This document shows positions 11,813 to 24,811 of a stretch of 64,000 nucleotides of DNA, one piece after another. The DNA is from Chionoecetes opilio (lineage: Eukaryota > Arthropoda > Malacostraca > Decapoda > Majidae). Every line of letters begins with the position of its first letter. Position 1 is the stretch's first letter. The stretch is from NCBI GenBank assembly GCA_016584305.1, contig JACEEZ010004806.1, positions 52,501 to 116,500 of the forward strand, written 5' to 3'. The notes beneath the pieces are model-generated. The model saw only the letters and a program-made list of their open reading frames with translations. It was not told the origin of the DNA and made no database searches. Both the position numbers and the translations under genes were made by a program.

Positions 11813-14800
11813 TCACAGGAACTTTGCCTTGCCTGAAGAGAACCTGTCATTGAGCTGCCGTGCCTTCTTCATGATGGTTTCTTTCTGTGCATCATCAAAC
11901 TTGTTCACATTCATGTCCTCCTCACGGCTGAAAGGTCGGCGTTCCTTAGGACCTTCGTTGTTGCCCTGCTTCCTCTGCATGAAAAAAGGTACAAAAAAAT
12001 ATAAATAATTTATATATACATATACGTATATACGTATATTCATAATGGAAAGAGATAAGCCAATGGAAAGGATGAAACAGGGGGAGAACTAAGGTAGGAA
12101 GGGGATTTGACACTCAAAAAATGTACAACAAAAACAAAAAATAAGGAAAAGATGCAAATATGAAGAAACAAGCAAAACCCATGTTAGCTGCATCAAAGAC
12201 ATGTGAAATATAACTACTGGATACTTATATTGACTAGAAATATACCTTAGTTCCATACTATCATTAGCAAGTCTGCCTGACCAGTTGTACATATTATGAA
12301 TCTATTAATATCTATTTGTAGATCTCATCAGTATCTCCTTGATCTCTGGTACGGAAAACCTCAGGCAAGGGATGGCCATAACAAAGATGTTGTTCCATTA
12401 AAAAGTGAAAAGAAAAAAAAAGAAAAGAAAAGTGCCACTATTAACCCTTCTCTTAATACAGTACCTTGAGCTCCGTCCTGTGTAGGTCCACCAGGGGCTT
12501 GGCTCTCTTGGTCTTGTTGTACTCGTCCACCTTCTCTGTGAGCTCCTTGTCTCTCTCCGTGACAGCCTCTTCTACCGCACTCAGCTCCTCTTTTGGGCTC
12601 TCCTCCTGGTCCTGCAGGGAGACAAGGGAGACCTTCAGCACACAGGGTACTCAGGATTCAAATTATTAAGTTTTACATTTGCTGACTTTCACACTCGCTC
12701 CCTAATCCAATACCTAGTTCCGCGCACTTACTTCTCATTTCATGCTCGCCAGGTTTAATCATAAATAACATAAACAGTTCAGGTACAATTGGACATAATT
12801 TTTGATGAGTAAATTTCACCATTCTATGTTGATAAAGATGCATTCATTGCTCTAACAAAGTGAAGTAGAGAAGGCAAAGAGTAAGAGTAACTTCAAAAAA
12901 GGTAATAGACAAAACCCACTCATCTAAAGTGTCACTGATTGGGAGCATTATAAGAAAAAGTTAAATACTTGTAGATAAACAAGAGAAACATTTAAGAGAG
13001 GGAAAATTGCATGTCACTGATTCATAGTTTCCATAACAAGAGTTGCAGAATCTCTGCAGGAAGGCTGGGATGACAGTATCTATCTGGATGATAACAATTT
13101 AGAAAATAAACATGAGCTGAACTGAATCCTGTAAAATTACAAACAAGTAAGAATAACATCCCCACCCCCCCACACACACACCTTTTCTTTCTTGGCTTTG
13201 TCACTAGGAGTGTCAGTCCAGCATGAGCGGTCACCTTTCTCCTTTGGGGTCTTGCGGAGGAACTGCCTTGCCCCCAGACCACAGAAATTGGCCTTGTCCT
13301 CGGGAAGCTCAGTCATCCAGGATTCCCGCGCCATAGGCTTGCTGGAACCCTAAGGTGTTGGAGAGTAAGAGATTAGGGGATGACGAGGGAAGGTGGAAAG
13401 GTGAAGAGTGGAGAGGAGATGAAAGATAAAGAGAAAAATTAATGAAAGGACATGTACCGTCAATAACACTATAGTCGCCAGTGCACTAATGTTGCCAGGC
13501 GCCATATATTACAAATTATGCATCACTACAGATTTGTATGTGCCACTGAAGACAGGTACATAACATAAACTACCGTGCATGCCTCTTTAGTGGCACATAC
13601 AAATTTGTAGTGATGCTAAAATTCGTAATGTATGACACCTGGTAACATTAGTGCAGTGGGGCCGATAGTGTTATTGACAGTAGAGCTAAGGAGGAGAGGA
13701 AAGAAAATAAGAAACAAATAGATAAGAAAAATCAAGGTTTGTTAGTTAATTGGAAGGTTTGTTACGATGTCATGTAGTTTATCAAGACACTTCAACAGAT
13801 AGTACATTGTAACAAATCAAACAAAGAATCACCTGTCACCTCCTCACCTTGTCGCGTCCTTCCAGCTTCTCCCGCATCTTCCTGGCACGCTCCTCAAACT
13901 CCTGTGCTCGGTACTCCTCGGGCGTCACCTTGTCCATGGACGGCACAGGACCTAATACTGAGTCTTCCTCCTCCTCCTCCTCCTCCTCCTCTTCCTCCTC
14001 CACCTTCTTTGCATCACTTTCCTTAATAGCTTCAGGGGGTGGAACAAAGCCTTTGGGCAACATGGGTCCCACCAAATCTCTTCTCTGTGGAGGTTCAGGG
14101 GTGGATCTCTTAGCGCCACCCTGGACCATGTGGGGAGGCAGGGCAGGGCAGTACTCCTCACCCTCATCCTCTGATTCACTGCTATCGGTTTCCTGCCTTG
14201 CACTAGGGCTGTCCTGAGACTCGTGTGCAGCAGTGGTGGCCCCTTCCCCTGCCTTCCTCAGGTGATGGGGGGAGGGCAGGTATATAGGAATCATCCTCAT
14301 CTTTCTCCTCCTTGTCATCTATATGAATAAGCATAAACATAGATTACAGTTCTGCCAAGAATAATGTAGTACGTTCCTGTTTTTTCCTTAAATTTTAAAA
14401 CTAACCTAACCTAATATTGCACAACCTGTCACAGCCATAGTAAACATTTGCTTCTAGAGTTGCCTACACGAAAATCTCACATCCTACAATTAATTGGCAC
14501 TGCGACATAACCAAGGGATGCAAAATCATAAGATAAAGATGCATGACTACTGAACGTCACTGGGAGGCTCATCCCACATATATACTACAACTGACCTAGT
14601 TTCATCACTACTTCATACACAATAAATCAAATATATGGCCGCCGTACCTCTAGTGAGTTATGGAACTCATCGCCGGTGGTACATTCGTCGACATGGAAAC
14701 TTTCGACGGCTTTGTTTTGATAATAAAGGGCTGCTGGGAAACCAGATTTAGCCTTTTTTCATCTATTTACCGTGAATACAATGTCTTTGTTTATGAGTAA

Positions 14801-15300
14801 TATAATTTAATATAACTACACACTTACTTACCCTTCCATAACCTTAGATATTGCTAGGAAACACGTAATTTCCATTGTAATTTGGCTAGAATCCCTTCCC
14901 TGCCACTTACTTAACATAAATAACGGTTATAACTCTAAATAACTCTACACAACTTAACCCAAACCTAACCTAACCAGAATCAAACCTAAACTAAGCCTAA
15001 CATAACCTAAATTTAACCTAACCGCTATTATCATATAAAAATAAGTGGTAAAACTTAGGTTAAGTTAAGGTTTGGTTACGTTACTATAGCTGTTAATTAG
15101 GTTAAATAAGCGGCAGGGAAGCTAATCGGGCGGGTGAGGCTAGTCCGATCGCTACACTTGTAGGTCCAAAAATGGCGTATGTTTTGAGAACCTCTTTCTG
15201 CAAATTAACCACTACGATAATTATCCTAGTGGTCACCTTTAGGGGTTGTTGTGGGCAGCGGGGGGCCATAACCCTCACCCTCGCTGTCAGAGTCTGCCAT
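11813..15300 (-). CDS. GPALPP1: GPALPP1-like protein (GPALPP motif-containing, DUF3752)
   Basis: Five minus-strand exons: 15300-15237, 14318-13848, 13349-13182, 12611-12465 and 11974-11813. All junctions are GT-AG and phases agree. The product is about 336 residues (human 340). Family marks are the opening MADSDSEGEGYGPPLP, IPALPP, CPALPP and VGPMLPKGF motifs, an acidic Glu tract, then the conserved ARESWMTELPEDKANFCGLG, SCWTDTPSDK and NVNKFDDAQKETIMKK blocks, ending in GKAKFL. The biochemical role of the family is poorly defined. Exon 2 does not stay open in one frame: SYIPALPPSPEE runs to a stop, while the rest is open one base over. A one-base insertion, probably in the G6 run at 14267-14272, explains this. 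The total exon length is 3n+1, as expected. Confidence 0.85.
13457..13680. mobile_element. TA-flanked palindromic MITE in GPALPP1 intron
   Basis: The ends are inverted repeats of about 100 bp (left CCGTCAATAACACTATAGTC, right its diverged complement) and both abut TA. This fits a Tc1/mariner-type MITE. No coding content. Confidence 0.7.
14319..15236 (-). other. GPALPP1 intron 1
   Basis: Intron sequence with scattered CCTAACC motifs (14400-14420, 14960-15030). I see no other element. Confidence 0.5.
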
Positions 15301-15789
15301 GGTGAGCTTCTAGCGAGCTTGTGTCGTGGTCTCCCTCTCAGCAGCACAGCAGTGTACAGGACATCATAGAGGACAGCTGGAGATTGCAAGCGTGTTAGAA
15401 ATTTCAACATTTACATTTTGAGATGAGATGATGGATTGGAAGTTACTATTTTTTCATGTCTTGCTTGTGTCCATACTACCTACCTAGATACACTCTTTTT
15501 TCTTTTTCACTGTGTTCTTTTTTCAAATCTTGACTTGACTTGACACAAAGCTGTACAATGGCTCCTAGGCCAGGTTTTGCTAGACGTTATTGTTATTTTC
15601 CAGTTTTCTGTTTGTTCTTTGTTTTCAGAGATTGAGATTGAGCTTGAGTTGGGAGTCAGCCAGCGGATTCTGTCGGTGAAGCCTTTGGTCCGGCGTTCTC
15701 CCACACACGTAATCTGTTGGGAGAGAAGCAAAAGGGGGGAAGCACAGCTACCTACCTAGGTAGGGGTTTCATTTTCCCCTCCTACCACC
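15301..15789. other. GPALPP1 upstream region, nothing recognised
   Basis: This should hold the GPALPP1 promoter and 5' UTR. I see no TATA box, repeat or second gene. Confidence 0.4.
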
Positions 15790-17316
15790 GGTGTTGTGCG
15801 AAATATATTGTCAACGCGCGAAATCCTGCAGACCCCTCCATAGTCCATATGTCACTGGTTTTACAGCTTCACTGCTGCCCTAATACATTTTAAAGGCAAC
15901 ATAGAGGAACAAGCTTTCCATGAGAACTATTATAATTAATAATACTTACTCAAAAGCTTAAAATATCCACGTCAAAAAGTTCAAACAGGAGTATGGTTCT
16001 TATCAGGTATAATTATTACCCTTTGTCTGGATACCACTGCATCTAACTACTCATAAAATAATAAGTGTCTCAGAGTACCCTGTAACATGTTTCAGGGCAG
16101 CAATAAGCTGTAATACATGCAAATCTAAGTAAAAAAGTTTAACTTTCTAGTAAGTTACCTACGTAAGTGTATTCTTTGATTTGCATGTTTTACAGCATTA
16201 CTGCTGCCCTGAAACATGTTACAGGGTACTCTGAAATACATATTATTTTATGAGAGTAGTTAGATCCACTGGTATCCAGACAAAGGGTAATAATTACCAG
16301 AGCTGGGCGGAGCGCAAACGAAAGCGCAAATGCGCAAGTTGCGCTCCATATAAAATATTTGCGCAAAACGCCGAAAATTTGCACTTTTGGAGTTTGCGCT
16401 CTCGATATTTTATAAGTCCGCAAATGCGCAAACTTAGCAGAAAAACTCAAATGACGTAAAATAAAAAAAATAAAGATAAGTCAAATATAGCATTTATATT
16501 TAAGTTTACTTTTTATTTAAAAAACGCTGCAGAAAAGAGCAAGCTCATGCCACGGTCGAGTGTGGCACAGAGAGCTGCAAGCAGTGCGAGCCAGTGCCTT
16601 CGTAGCCTCTGTCAGTGGTGGGTGTGTTGCTTGCTCCACCACTCCTCTCTATTAGAGACACCTAAGCTGGTGTTCCTCAAGGGTAACATGAACCTCCTCA
16701 AGAGTCGGTGGGAGCTGGAGGACAGTGACGAGGACTAATATTAGTATTGTGTATTTTCATGTTTCAACTATTTTGTCTGGTTTTGACAGTATTATCTTAT
16801 TTTTTATATAAACTTGTGTTCAATAAATGCTTCAAATACTGTAAACATTCAATCTTTTAATCATTTATACACTTATATTAATTTAACATAGAATTTTTCC
16901 GTTTGCAGACTAAAAAATGAGGTTGCGCTTAATTTTTTTTTTATTTGCGGTAGTTTTTTTTTTTTTGCGCTAGAAATTTGCACTTTTGCGCTTGCGCTCC
17001 GCCTTTTTTCGAGAATTTTGCACTTTTGCGCTTTGCGGACTCGATCGCGAAAATTTGCGCTTTGCGGACTAAGGAAAAAAAATTGCGCGCCCAGCTCTGA
17101 TAATTACACCTAAAAAGGCTTTATTTTTTGACAAGGATATTTTAAGCTTTTGAGTACCTATTATTACTTGTAAGTGTTGTTATCATGGAAACCTCGTGCC
17201 TCTATGTTGCCTGTAACATGTATCAGGGCAGAAGTTAAGCTGTAAAACCAGTGACATAAGAGAGATGAATGGAGGGGTCTACAGGATTTCGCGCTGACAA
17301 GATTTCGCGCAACACC
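15790..17316. mobile_element. Long foldback element, interrupted by a hAT
   Basis: GGTGTTGTGCGAAATATATT at the left end is mirrored at 17316 (GATTTCGCGCAACACC). The palindrome continues inward, for example CCCTTTGTCTGGATACC at 16018 against GGTATCCAGACAAAGGG at 16271, with the dyad near 16145. Without the inserted hAT the element is about 717 bp. No coding content; the class is unknown. Confidence 0.7.
16298..17099 (+). mobile_element. hAT element with perfect 8-bp target duplication
   Basis: TIRs CAGAGCTGGGCGGAGCGC and ...GCGCCCAGCTCTG are flanked by ATAATTAC at 16290-16297 and 17100-17107. The subterminal regions are packed with TTTGCGC/GCGCAAA repeats. An internal frame ends LVFLKGNMNLLKSRWELEDS, like the C-terminus of hAT transposases, so this is a deleted derivative of about 0.8 kb. 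Confidence 0.85.
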
Positions 17317-17779
17317 AGCAGGCAGCAGTAGATGTTGATCTATCTCTCAGATAGCTCGAGGCTCGACGCACGCAAGGTACACATATGTAGACAACTTTGC
17401 GTGGGATTTATATTGGCATATACCATGAATATTAGACCACTCATGACAAATACGGGAACTGCCACATTTAGATCTCCCGTTTTTTTTTCCCTTATGTTGT
17501 TCTGATGTCAATACCCCATTATCCGCTTCACCTGCGCCTTCCAAAAGACTGGTCAGCTTTTGACTCGGCTACTTTGCCTGTGATAGCCTCATGTCACAGG
17601 ACCTTGCCAGAGGTCATACTCAATAGTTCCTCAAAGGATTTTTTTTTAAGTTGTAGCCTATAGCACGTGTAGGCTTTTGGAGGGTCGTGATATTGGTCGA
17701 TCTCGCCCGTTGGTGACGCAGGCTGGATTTTTATAGTGACACCTGTGGTCTTAGGTGAAGATCCCATTTTCTGTGATGT
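17317..17779. other. Intergenic, nothing recognised
   Basis: No exon or repeat seen on either strand. Confidence 0.4.
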
Positions 17780-18035
17780 TCGGATCTTCAGTTTAGTCTC
17801 ATGCAGCCACTAAAGTCCTCCGTCACACTCGCAATCAGAAGACAGGTATATAGCTGCATGCGGGTTTCTTCGGCCACTCGACGATGGATTGACAGTTGCT
17901 CCTTGGTGAGACTTGAACTCAGGATCTTCTCCTCCCCTACCAGGCTCTTGAAAGAGTTGCCCCCCGTAGGATTTGAACTCGGGACATTGAGTTCACCACT
18001 CCAGACGCTAACCACTCGGCCACCGCCACCCCCAA
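17780..18035 (-). mobile_element. tRNA-derived SINE, reverse orientation
   Basis: On the minus strand a Pol III box A (GGTGGCCGAGTGGTTAGCG) and box B (CCGAGTTCAAATCC) are followed by the SINE body shared with 24482 and 63527 (CATCGTCGAGTGGCCGAAG, GATTGCGAGTG). The box B region is partly duplicated (GAGTTCAAGTCTCACC). It is a SINE, not a tRNA gene. Confidence 0.7.
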
Positions 18036-18489
18036 AATTAAATGTTTCTTCAATCTCCATGCGAGTGCTGGGGAGGCAGATAGCATTTTTTTCACACAAA
18101 GCGATGGGGGAAAAACAAAACTCGGGCAATGTCAGCAGAGCAAGCCTCTCCCGCGAGCTAGGAAGATGATGTAGTAATACCACGAGCGATCATAATAACA
18201 TGATAGGCAGTCAAATGTTACACTTTCCCCATAGTGATATTTGTTGATTGTATTATCTACATAACATTATATTAGAATGTACCGATAAAGATAACTCATT
18301 TACTACCCGTGAAAGCAAAAAAAGGTGTTAGGTACGAATAAAAAATTACCTATACTGATAAAGAAAGACATAGTAAGGAAGATCTTACTCTGGCCATGAG
18401 TATCACTAAATGGTGCCTATCAAGCCTAATGCTAGTTTGCTACTGAGCTCTAGATTTTGTGGTTTGCTATGGAACAAAAAGTTTGTAAT
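18036..18489. other. Intergenic or IARS1 3' flank, nothing recognised
   Basis: No exon or repeat seen. IARS1 transcripts should end near its right edge. Confidence 0.4.
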
Positions 18490-18495
18490 TTTATT
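18490..18495 (-). terminator. Candidate IARS1 polyadenylation signal
   Basis: AATAAA on the minus strand, about 150 bases after the IARS1 stop codon. Confidence 0.5.
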
Positions 18496-18645
18496 CAGAA
18501 TAATACCCTGAATGCACAGTTGGCAAAGCAAATTACAAACAGCAGATAAGAAAAGCTTTTAGGTGTTAATACTCAGAACCTCAAAATTTCTGATTCTATC
18601 TTACGGTGACCTTATCCTCCCTCTTTACTCTGCCCTTGTTTGGCA

Positions 18646-21600
18646 TCAGACATAGACAGTACTACCACTTAGCCTAGCCAGCGCCTCCAGGCAGAGGGGC
18701 GACTTCTTGGCTCTGTCAGTGAAGAGGTCAGGCAGGGTATTGCTGGAAGGAAGATGGAAGATCTGTTGGAGGAGAGCAGCGAGGGCGTGCCGGGATACAA
18801 GACCACCGCCACATGGGTTTTCAAGGATCACACACCCCTGCACCCCCTTGCCACTGCCTCCACATTCCACGTTGAGGTATCTGGGGGTAAGGGAGGAACG
18901 CAGAGAAGATGACATGAGGATGACAAAGAAATATCAGATAGCATGATTTAGCAAGCACAATGAGACATCCTTGCATGCATAATGAGGGCAACTGTTAAGT
19001 CTAATAATAGAATGTTGGATCTACTACTCAGGGTTAACGTCTGCCATATTTTCCTTAATATTCCCATCAGAGATCACAACTCCCATTACTGATGCTGTGC
19101 ACATAAATATAAACATGTACAAACCTGCTATATGGCTTGAGGGCAGAGGTTGCAGCAGGCACCTTCTCTCGCCCATATGTGATGACAAGGGTCTTCCCTG
19201 CCAGTGGAGCAGCGGGGGTATCAGGAGAGAGGGGCTGCCGCTCCACATGGAGGCGAGCATGCCCAACAGGGAACCCAAACACACTGCGGCCTCCTCAAGC
19301 AACTCTGCAGCTGAGGTGACAACTGGGTGGCCAGCTGGATTTTCCAATAGTAGTGTGGCACTGCAGCTAGCAGCCCCGTGACGTGGAGCACCATCCAATA
19401 CCACATTCACCCACGGGCAAGTAGGCCCACCCTTCACCCCAGCTCCAGGTTTGGGTGCTGCTGTGGCAGTGGGTGTTGTCCCCCCTGAGACAGACGTGCT
19501 CCCAGGTTTATTCCCTGGGAAGCCACGGGTGATGGTCAGGCTCAGTTTGCAGTCCTTGACAGAACTGTTATCCTGAATGACCACCTCCCCCGTTCCAGCC
19601 TGGAAGTTCCCAAGTCTACATGGAGTGCGAGAAGTGGTCTCTATGAATTGCTTATGGCTGTTCAATACACAGGCAAGCTGAGACTTTGGATCAGCAACAG
19701 CAAGCCACACGGTCACCTCATCGGTGGGTACGAGGCGGGCCTTCTTGCGGAGGCGCTGGATGCGATTGACCACCTCCCTGGCCAGCCCCTCAGCTAGCAA
19801 CTCCTCTGAGGGTGTGGTATCTAGCAGCACCAGGGCGCTCGGATCGGCATGAGCTTCATAGTGTCCCCCTGTTCCTGTAAACCCATACTTGACCACTACA
19901 TCCTCAGGCAGCAACGTGTGGCCCAGCACTTCCAGGCTACCACGCTCCAGCATTGCCTGCACCTCGCCATCAGACAGCCCACACACCACCTGCTGCACAG
20001 CCTTCACATCCCCCTTCAGCCGCGCCCCAAGACTGCGGAAGTTGATGTCCGCGGTGAGGGTGACTCCGTATCGAGAGCGGTCGGTGGAGGTGGTGAGGCG
20101 CCGAACGTTGAGTTCTTCTTTGACATAGTCTTCGAGGGTAAGCAAGGAATGCAGGGTAGCTTCTTCTCCTCCTTGCACTACAACCACCACCTCCTGTAGT
20201 GGATATCTGAGGGGCAGGTTGTGGCGGTCTCGAAGATAACGGCCAAGCTCCACCACACTTTGCAGGAGAGTGACACTTGCTTCTGTTTGAGGGCTCATTA
20301 ATGCCTCAATGGGTTGTGGCACACTCAGGTAGTGCACTGACCCTGTGTCACCCTGGGGGAGGAAAGGCAAGGCTTAGTTGAAATCTTGTGATCAAGCCAT
20401 TACTACAAGACCAAGGAGTGCTTTGTATGGTTGAGGATGCACAGTAATCACCTTGACCAAGTGAGCATAACAATCAGGTATTCATAATTCGTAAACAAGT
20501 GAACTTTGAGTATTTAATATAAGATCCCACATCTGAACAGCAGTTGCCTGAGTGTTGCTGCTCCTTCCAGATACTCATTGCTGTAAATAAGGGTGCTCAC
20601 CCAATTGGTGGGATTCCATTATATCAATTCCCCACATGACTTATATAACATATGAATAGCAGCTGTAAGTTAACAGCCATGCAACTTAGCAAGCTGCCAT
20701 AAGGCTCACATGAACATATGAAAACTACTTTCAAAACTATTAAATGAAGATAAGTACTCCACTGCCCCGCCTTCCCATGGCTAACGTGAGTCCTTTATAA
20801 AATTGTTTCCTGGTTGACTCACCTGTCCAAGAGCACCGGGTTCCACTACCTTCTTGAGGTTCTGGTACATGGTTTCCGTGATGAAGGGTGTGAAGGGAGC
20901 CATCACCCTAACCATGGACAGCAGCACAGCACACAGAGTCTCCAGGGCACACAGGCAGTCCTCCCTTCCTCCATCACCTTTCAGCCGACGTCGGTTGAAT
21001 CTCACATACCAATTGGTGAGGTTGTCAACAAACTTGACTAGGCGTGGCGTGACATTGTAGAGGCGATAGGCATTCATTTCACGGTGCACAGCGGTTAGAA
21101 GTGACTGGGTGAAGGAGAGGATCCAGCGGTCCATCACATTGGTGGACCTTCCCACTGACGCCTCACCTCTAAACCAAAAGCTTTGCCCCTCCTCCTTCTC
21201 ATACCTGGGATAGAGAGAATGGAAAGATGAAGATTAGCTAGCCATTTGAGCTGTTGTTTGCTTCAGTGGAAGATGAAGCAGCTGAGTGAATGTACCAGCA
21301 ACATTAGGGAAGATATAAAACTGAAAGGAGAATGCTATCTTCCCTAGTAGAGATGATATCTGTTGGACTGGCTTGGAGGCCAAAAATAGGCACACGCACA
21401 AACATGATAATTTGAACATACACACACAAACAAACATACGTGCACACTCCCTCACCTCACAACTTGTTGTACAAAGAAGCGGTAGGCATTGAGCCAAGGG
21501 ATGAACACTTCCTTCAGCAGTGCAAATACCTCAGTCTTCTTGAAGCGCAGGTTCTCTCCCCGAACTGCAGGACTGGAAGTAGCAAACATGGACTGTAGCA

Positions 21601-24600
21601 TAATGGTTAATTAGACCGAACCGTAGTAAGGGAAAGACAAAGCATAATAAAGTTCACCACTACCATTCAGACGGACAGATTTAATTTTCATGTGAATCAA
21701 CCTCAGTCATATGGTTACTGCATCTCACCAGCCTACACATTCAATGTCTGCCAAGTTCTCTGATTCCTAGATGCCTCCTCAGGACCTCAACCCATATTTC
21801 TTTGGTCTTCTTTGTGGTACAGCTAACTTTGTACAGGGGATGCGCTATTATTTGACTACGTACCTTATGACTACCTTTAGCTACCAAACATTCCACAAAT
21901 GGTTTAATCCCAATCCACCCACCTGTTTGTGAGATACAGACGTAGAGCATCAGCGCCATACTCCTGCACAACCTCTGTCGGGTCAGGGTAATTCTTCTTG
22001 CGCTTGCTCATCTTCTGGCCATCTTGAGCCAGCACCAGCCCATTGGCTATGAGGTTCTTGAAGGGAGGCTTGCCAAACAGGGCTGTGGAAAGCACGAGGA
22101 GAGTGTAGAACCACCCTCGTGTCTGGTCAATGCCCTCGGCTATGAAGTCGGCCGGGAAACAGTCCTCAAACTCCCGTCGTCGCTCAAAGGGGTAGTGCAC
22201 CTGGGAGGGGGGAGAAAGGAGAGTGAAAGGATCAGTTTAGGATCTACCCATCATAATTATTCTACTCTATGTCAAATGAAGTAACCTACACTGGAAATCT
22301 ATATGGCACAAAGCACATTATTCACAAACAATGAAAACAATGAAACAATGAAAACAATTAATTCAATAAATAATCCCATCTTCAGACATTCAAATTCTGA
22401 GAAATTTTGAGGTCAGTGAATCCTGGACCTTGATTTGGTTGTGGACATAATGTGAATAAATATGTACAATAAATAAAACTATGCATGATCACGTCAGCAG
22501 GAATGTGTGTGCGTGCGTCCTCACCTGAGCATAGGGCATGGAGCCAGACTCAAACCAGCAGTCAAACACTTCGGGAACACGTTTGAGCGGCGGCTGTCCG
22601 GGGCGAGCTGAGGGGATGGTGAGGTGGTCTATGTTGTCCCGGTGTAGATCTGTCACCTTCTCCCCTGTCAGCCTCTCCAGCTCCTCTATGCTGCTCACAC
22701 ATACCACCTGGGGCACAAAAATTCATGATGTAAAATGCGCCTGCCGTATAACAAAAATTCATGATGTAAAATGCGCCTGCCGTATAACAAAAATTCATGA
22801 TGTAAAATGCGCCTGCTGTATAACAAAAATTCATGATGTAAAATGCGCCTGCTGTATAACAAAAATTCATGATGTAAAATGCGCCTGCTGTATAACAAAA
22901 ATTCATGATGTAAAATGCGCCTGCCGTATAACAAAAATTCATGATGTAAAATGCGCCTGAATTATAACAAAAATTCATGATGTAAAATGCGCCTGCCGTA
23001 TGACAAAAATTCATGATGTAAAATGCGCCTGCCGTATAACAAAAATTCATGATGTAAAATGCGCCTGCCGTATGACAAAAAATCATTGTGTAAAATGCGC
23101 CTGCCTTCATTCAGGTTCAATATGTCTTCTTTATGTGGAGCTGTGTCCATCATTTGTGTTTGTAGGTCACTTGGCTAACTACATTGTTCAGGCCACAGGC
23201 ATCTCTCAAATAATTCAACTTGGATTTTACACTTTCATTCTACAAGTTCATGTCTCATTTCTACGTACCCATTCCAGAACTATTTTTGCTACCTTTCAGT
23301 GCCTTTTATATTTCAATGCTCACTTTCCCAGACTCGAATCACATATTCTACCTATTTCCACACTTACCCAGGACTGAAAAAATAGACATAAAACTCATTC
23401 ACTTTCCTTCCTACCAACATCCATTCACTCCCTGTTAGTGCCTACCTCAGAGAAGTCTTCTGAGGTCCACAAGGGTATTGGAGTGCCCCAGTACCTGTTG
23501 CGGCTCACAGCCCAGTCACGTGCGTCCCTCAGCCAGTTGGCAAACCTGCAAGAGAAACGCATAGCTTTGTAATGTATGAATACACACACAAATACAATAG
23601 AGGTGAGCTTGAGAAATTAAATTAAATATTAGCACATAGGCCATGGCACCCAGTCCATGCCCTCATTCTTACATCTTTCAATGCTCTCATTTACCCACTC
23701 CTTTCATAACTCAACTGACATCTCCATCGGTACATTATCTGCCAGTCACATATAACTGTACTTTCTAGTATATATGTACCAGGCCTTGTCAGCCTGCTTG
23801 TCTCTGTCTACTGATTTGGCCATCAGCCCATCACACTGCTGGCTTGTGATACATCTACTATGATATCTGTCTACTCACATGTCATCATTATGTGTATACC
23901 TCACTATTTGGTGTTGAGAGGACCACCTATTCAGCTACGTTACAACCCAACAGTTGGTCACACCTTTTTTCCTTGACAAAGCCAGGAACCCAGTAGGTCT
24001 TCTCATTGGCCTCCAGCAGCTTGTCCTGCATCTGCTGCACCCGGATGAACCAGGACGGCACGGCACGGTAGATGAGCGGCGTGTCGGACCGCCAGCAGAA
24101 AGGGTAGCTGTGGCAGACTGTCTCGGCCACCACTATGCGACCTCGCCTCTGTAGCTCCTTCAAGATGACGGGGTCCGCTTCCTTCACGTGCTGCCCTTGG
24201 AAATCACGGACGACAGATGTGAAGCGTCCGGCGTTGTCCACGGGGCAGATGGGCTCCTCGTCGTCCCGGTCGATGATGCCGTAACCGAGGCAGACACGGA
24301 AATCGTCCTCACCGAAGTACGGCGCCTGGTGGACCACGCCCGTGCCTGCATCACTGCTCACGTAGCCGTCACACAGGACCCGGAAGGCACCCCGGGAAGC
24401 CCTCTGGAAAAATAGACAGGAAAGGATTTTAGGATACAAAATTAAAGAGAGAGGAAACTGTAGAGGGTAAATAATATACGGTAGGAGAAGCGGTAGCAGA
24501 GTGGTTAGCGTCACCACGAAGATCCGAGTTCGATCCCGAGTGAGACCCATAAATCCACTTAAAATATTTCTGCACCGTCGAGTGGCCTAAGAACACCCAT

Positions 24601-24776
24601 ATGCTGCCCATCAACTCTACCTTCGATTGCGAGTGCATCGGAGGACACAGGGGTGCGGCATGAGCCTCTAATCACAGGCGTTACTATAAAAATCCTGCCT
24701 GCGCCACCACACGGGCGAGGGGCCAACCATCACAGCTCTCAAGTGAGCCTCAAGGGCCTACCATCCCACCCCTGGA

Positions 24777-24811
<35 letters not shown>

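Noticed and set aside
17930..18025. tRNA gene on the minus strand
   Set aside because: Box A and box B are present, but the arms do not pair as a cloverleaf and a SINE body follows.
19024..20370. Single 448-codon ORF as an independent gene
   Set aside because: It is IARS1 exon 13 read past its donor in the wrong frame after a two-base shift.
22711..23103. CRISPR-like array (regular 36-bp repeats)
   Set aside because: Units are contiguous, with no unique spacers, in a eukaryotic intron.
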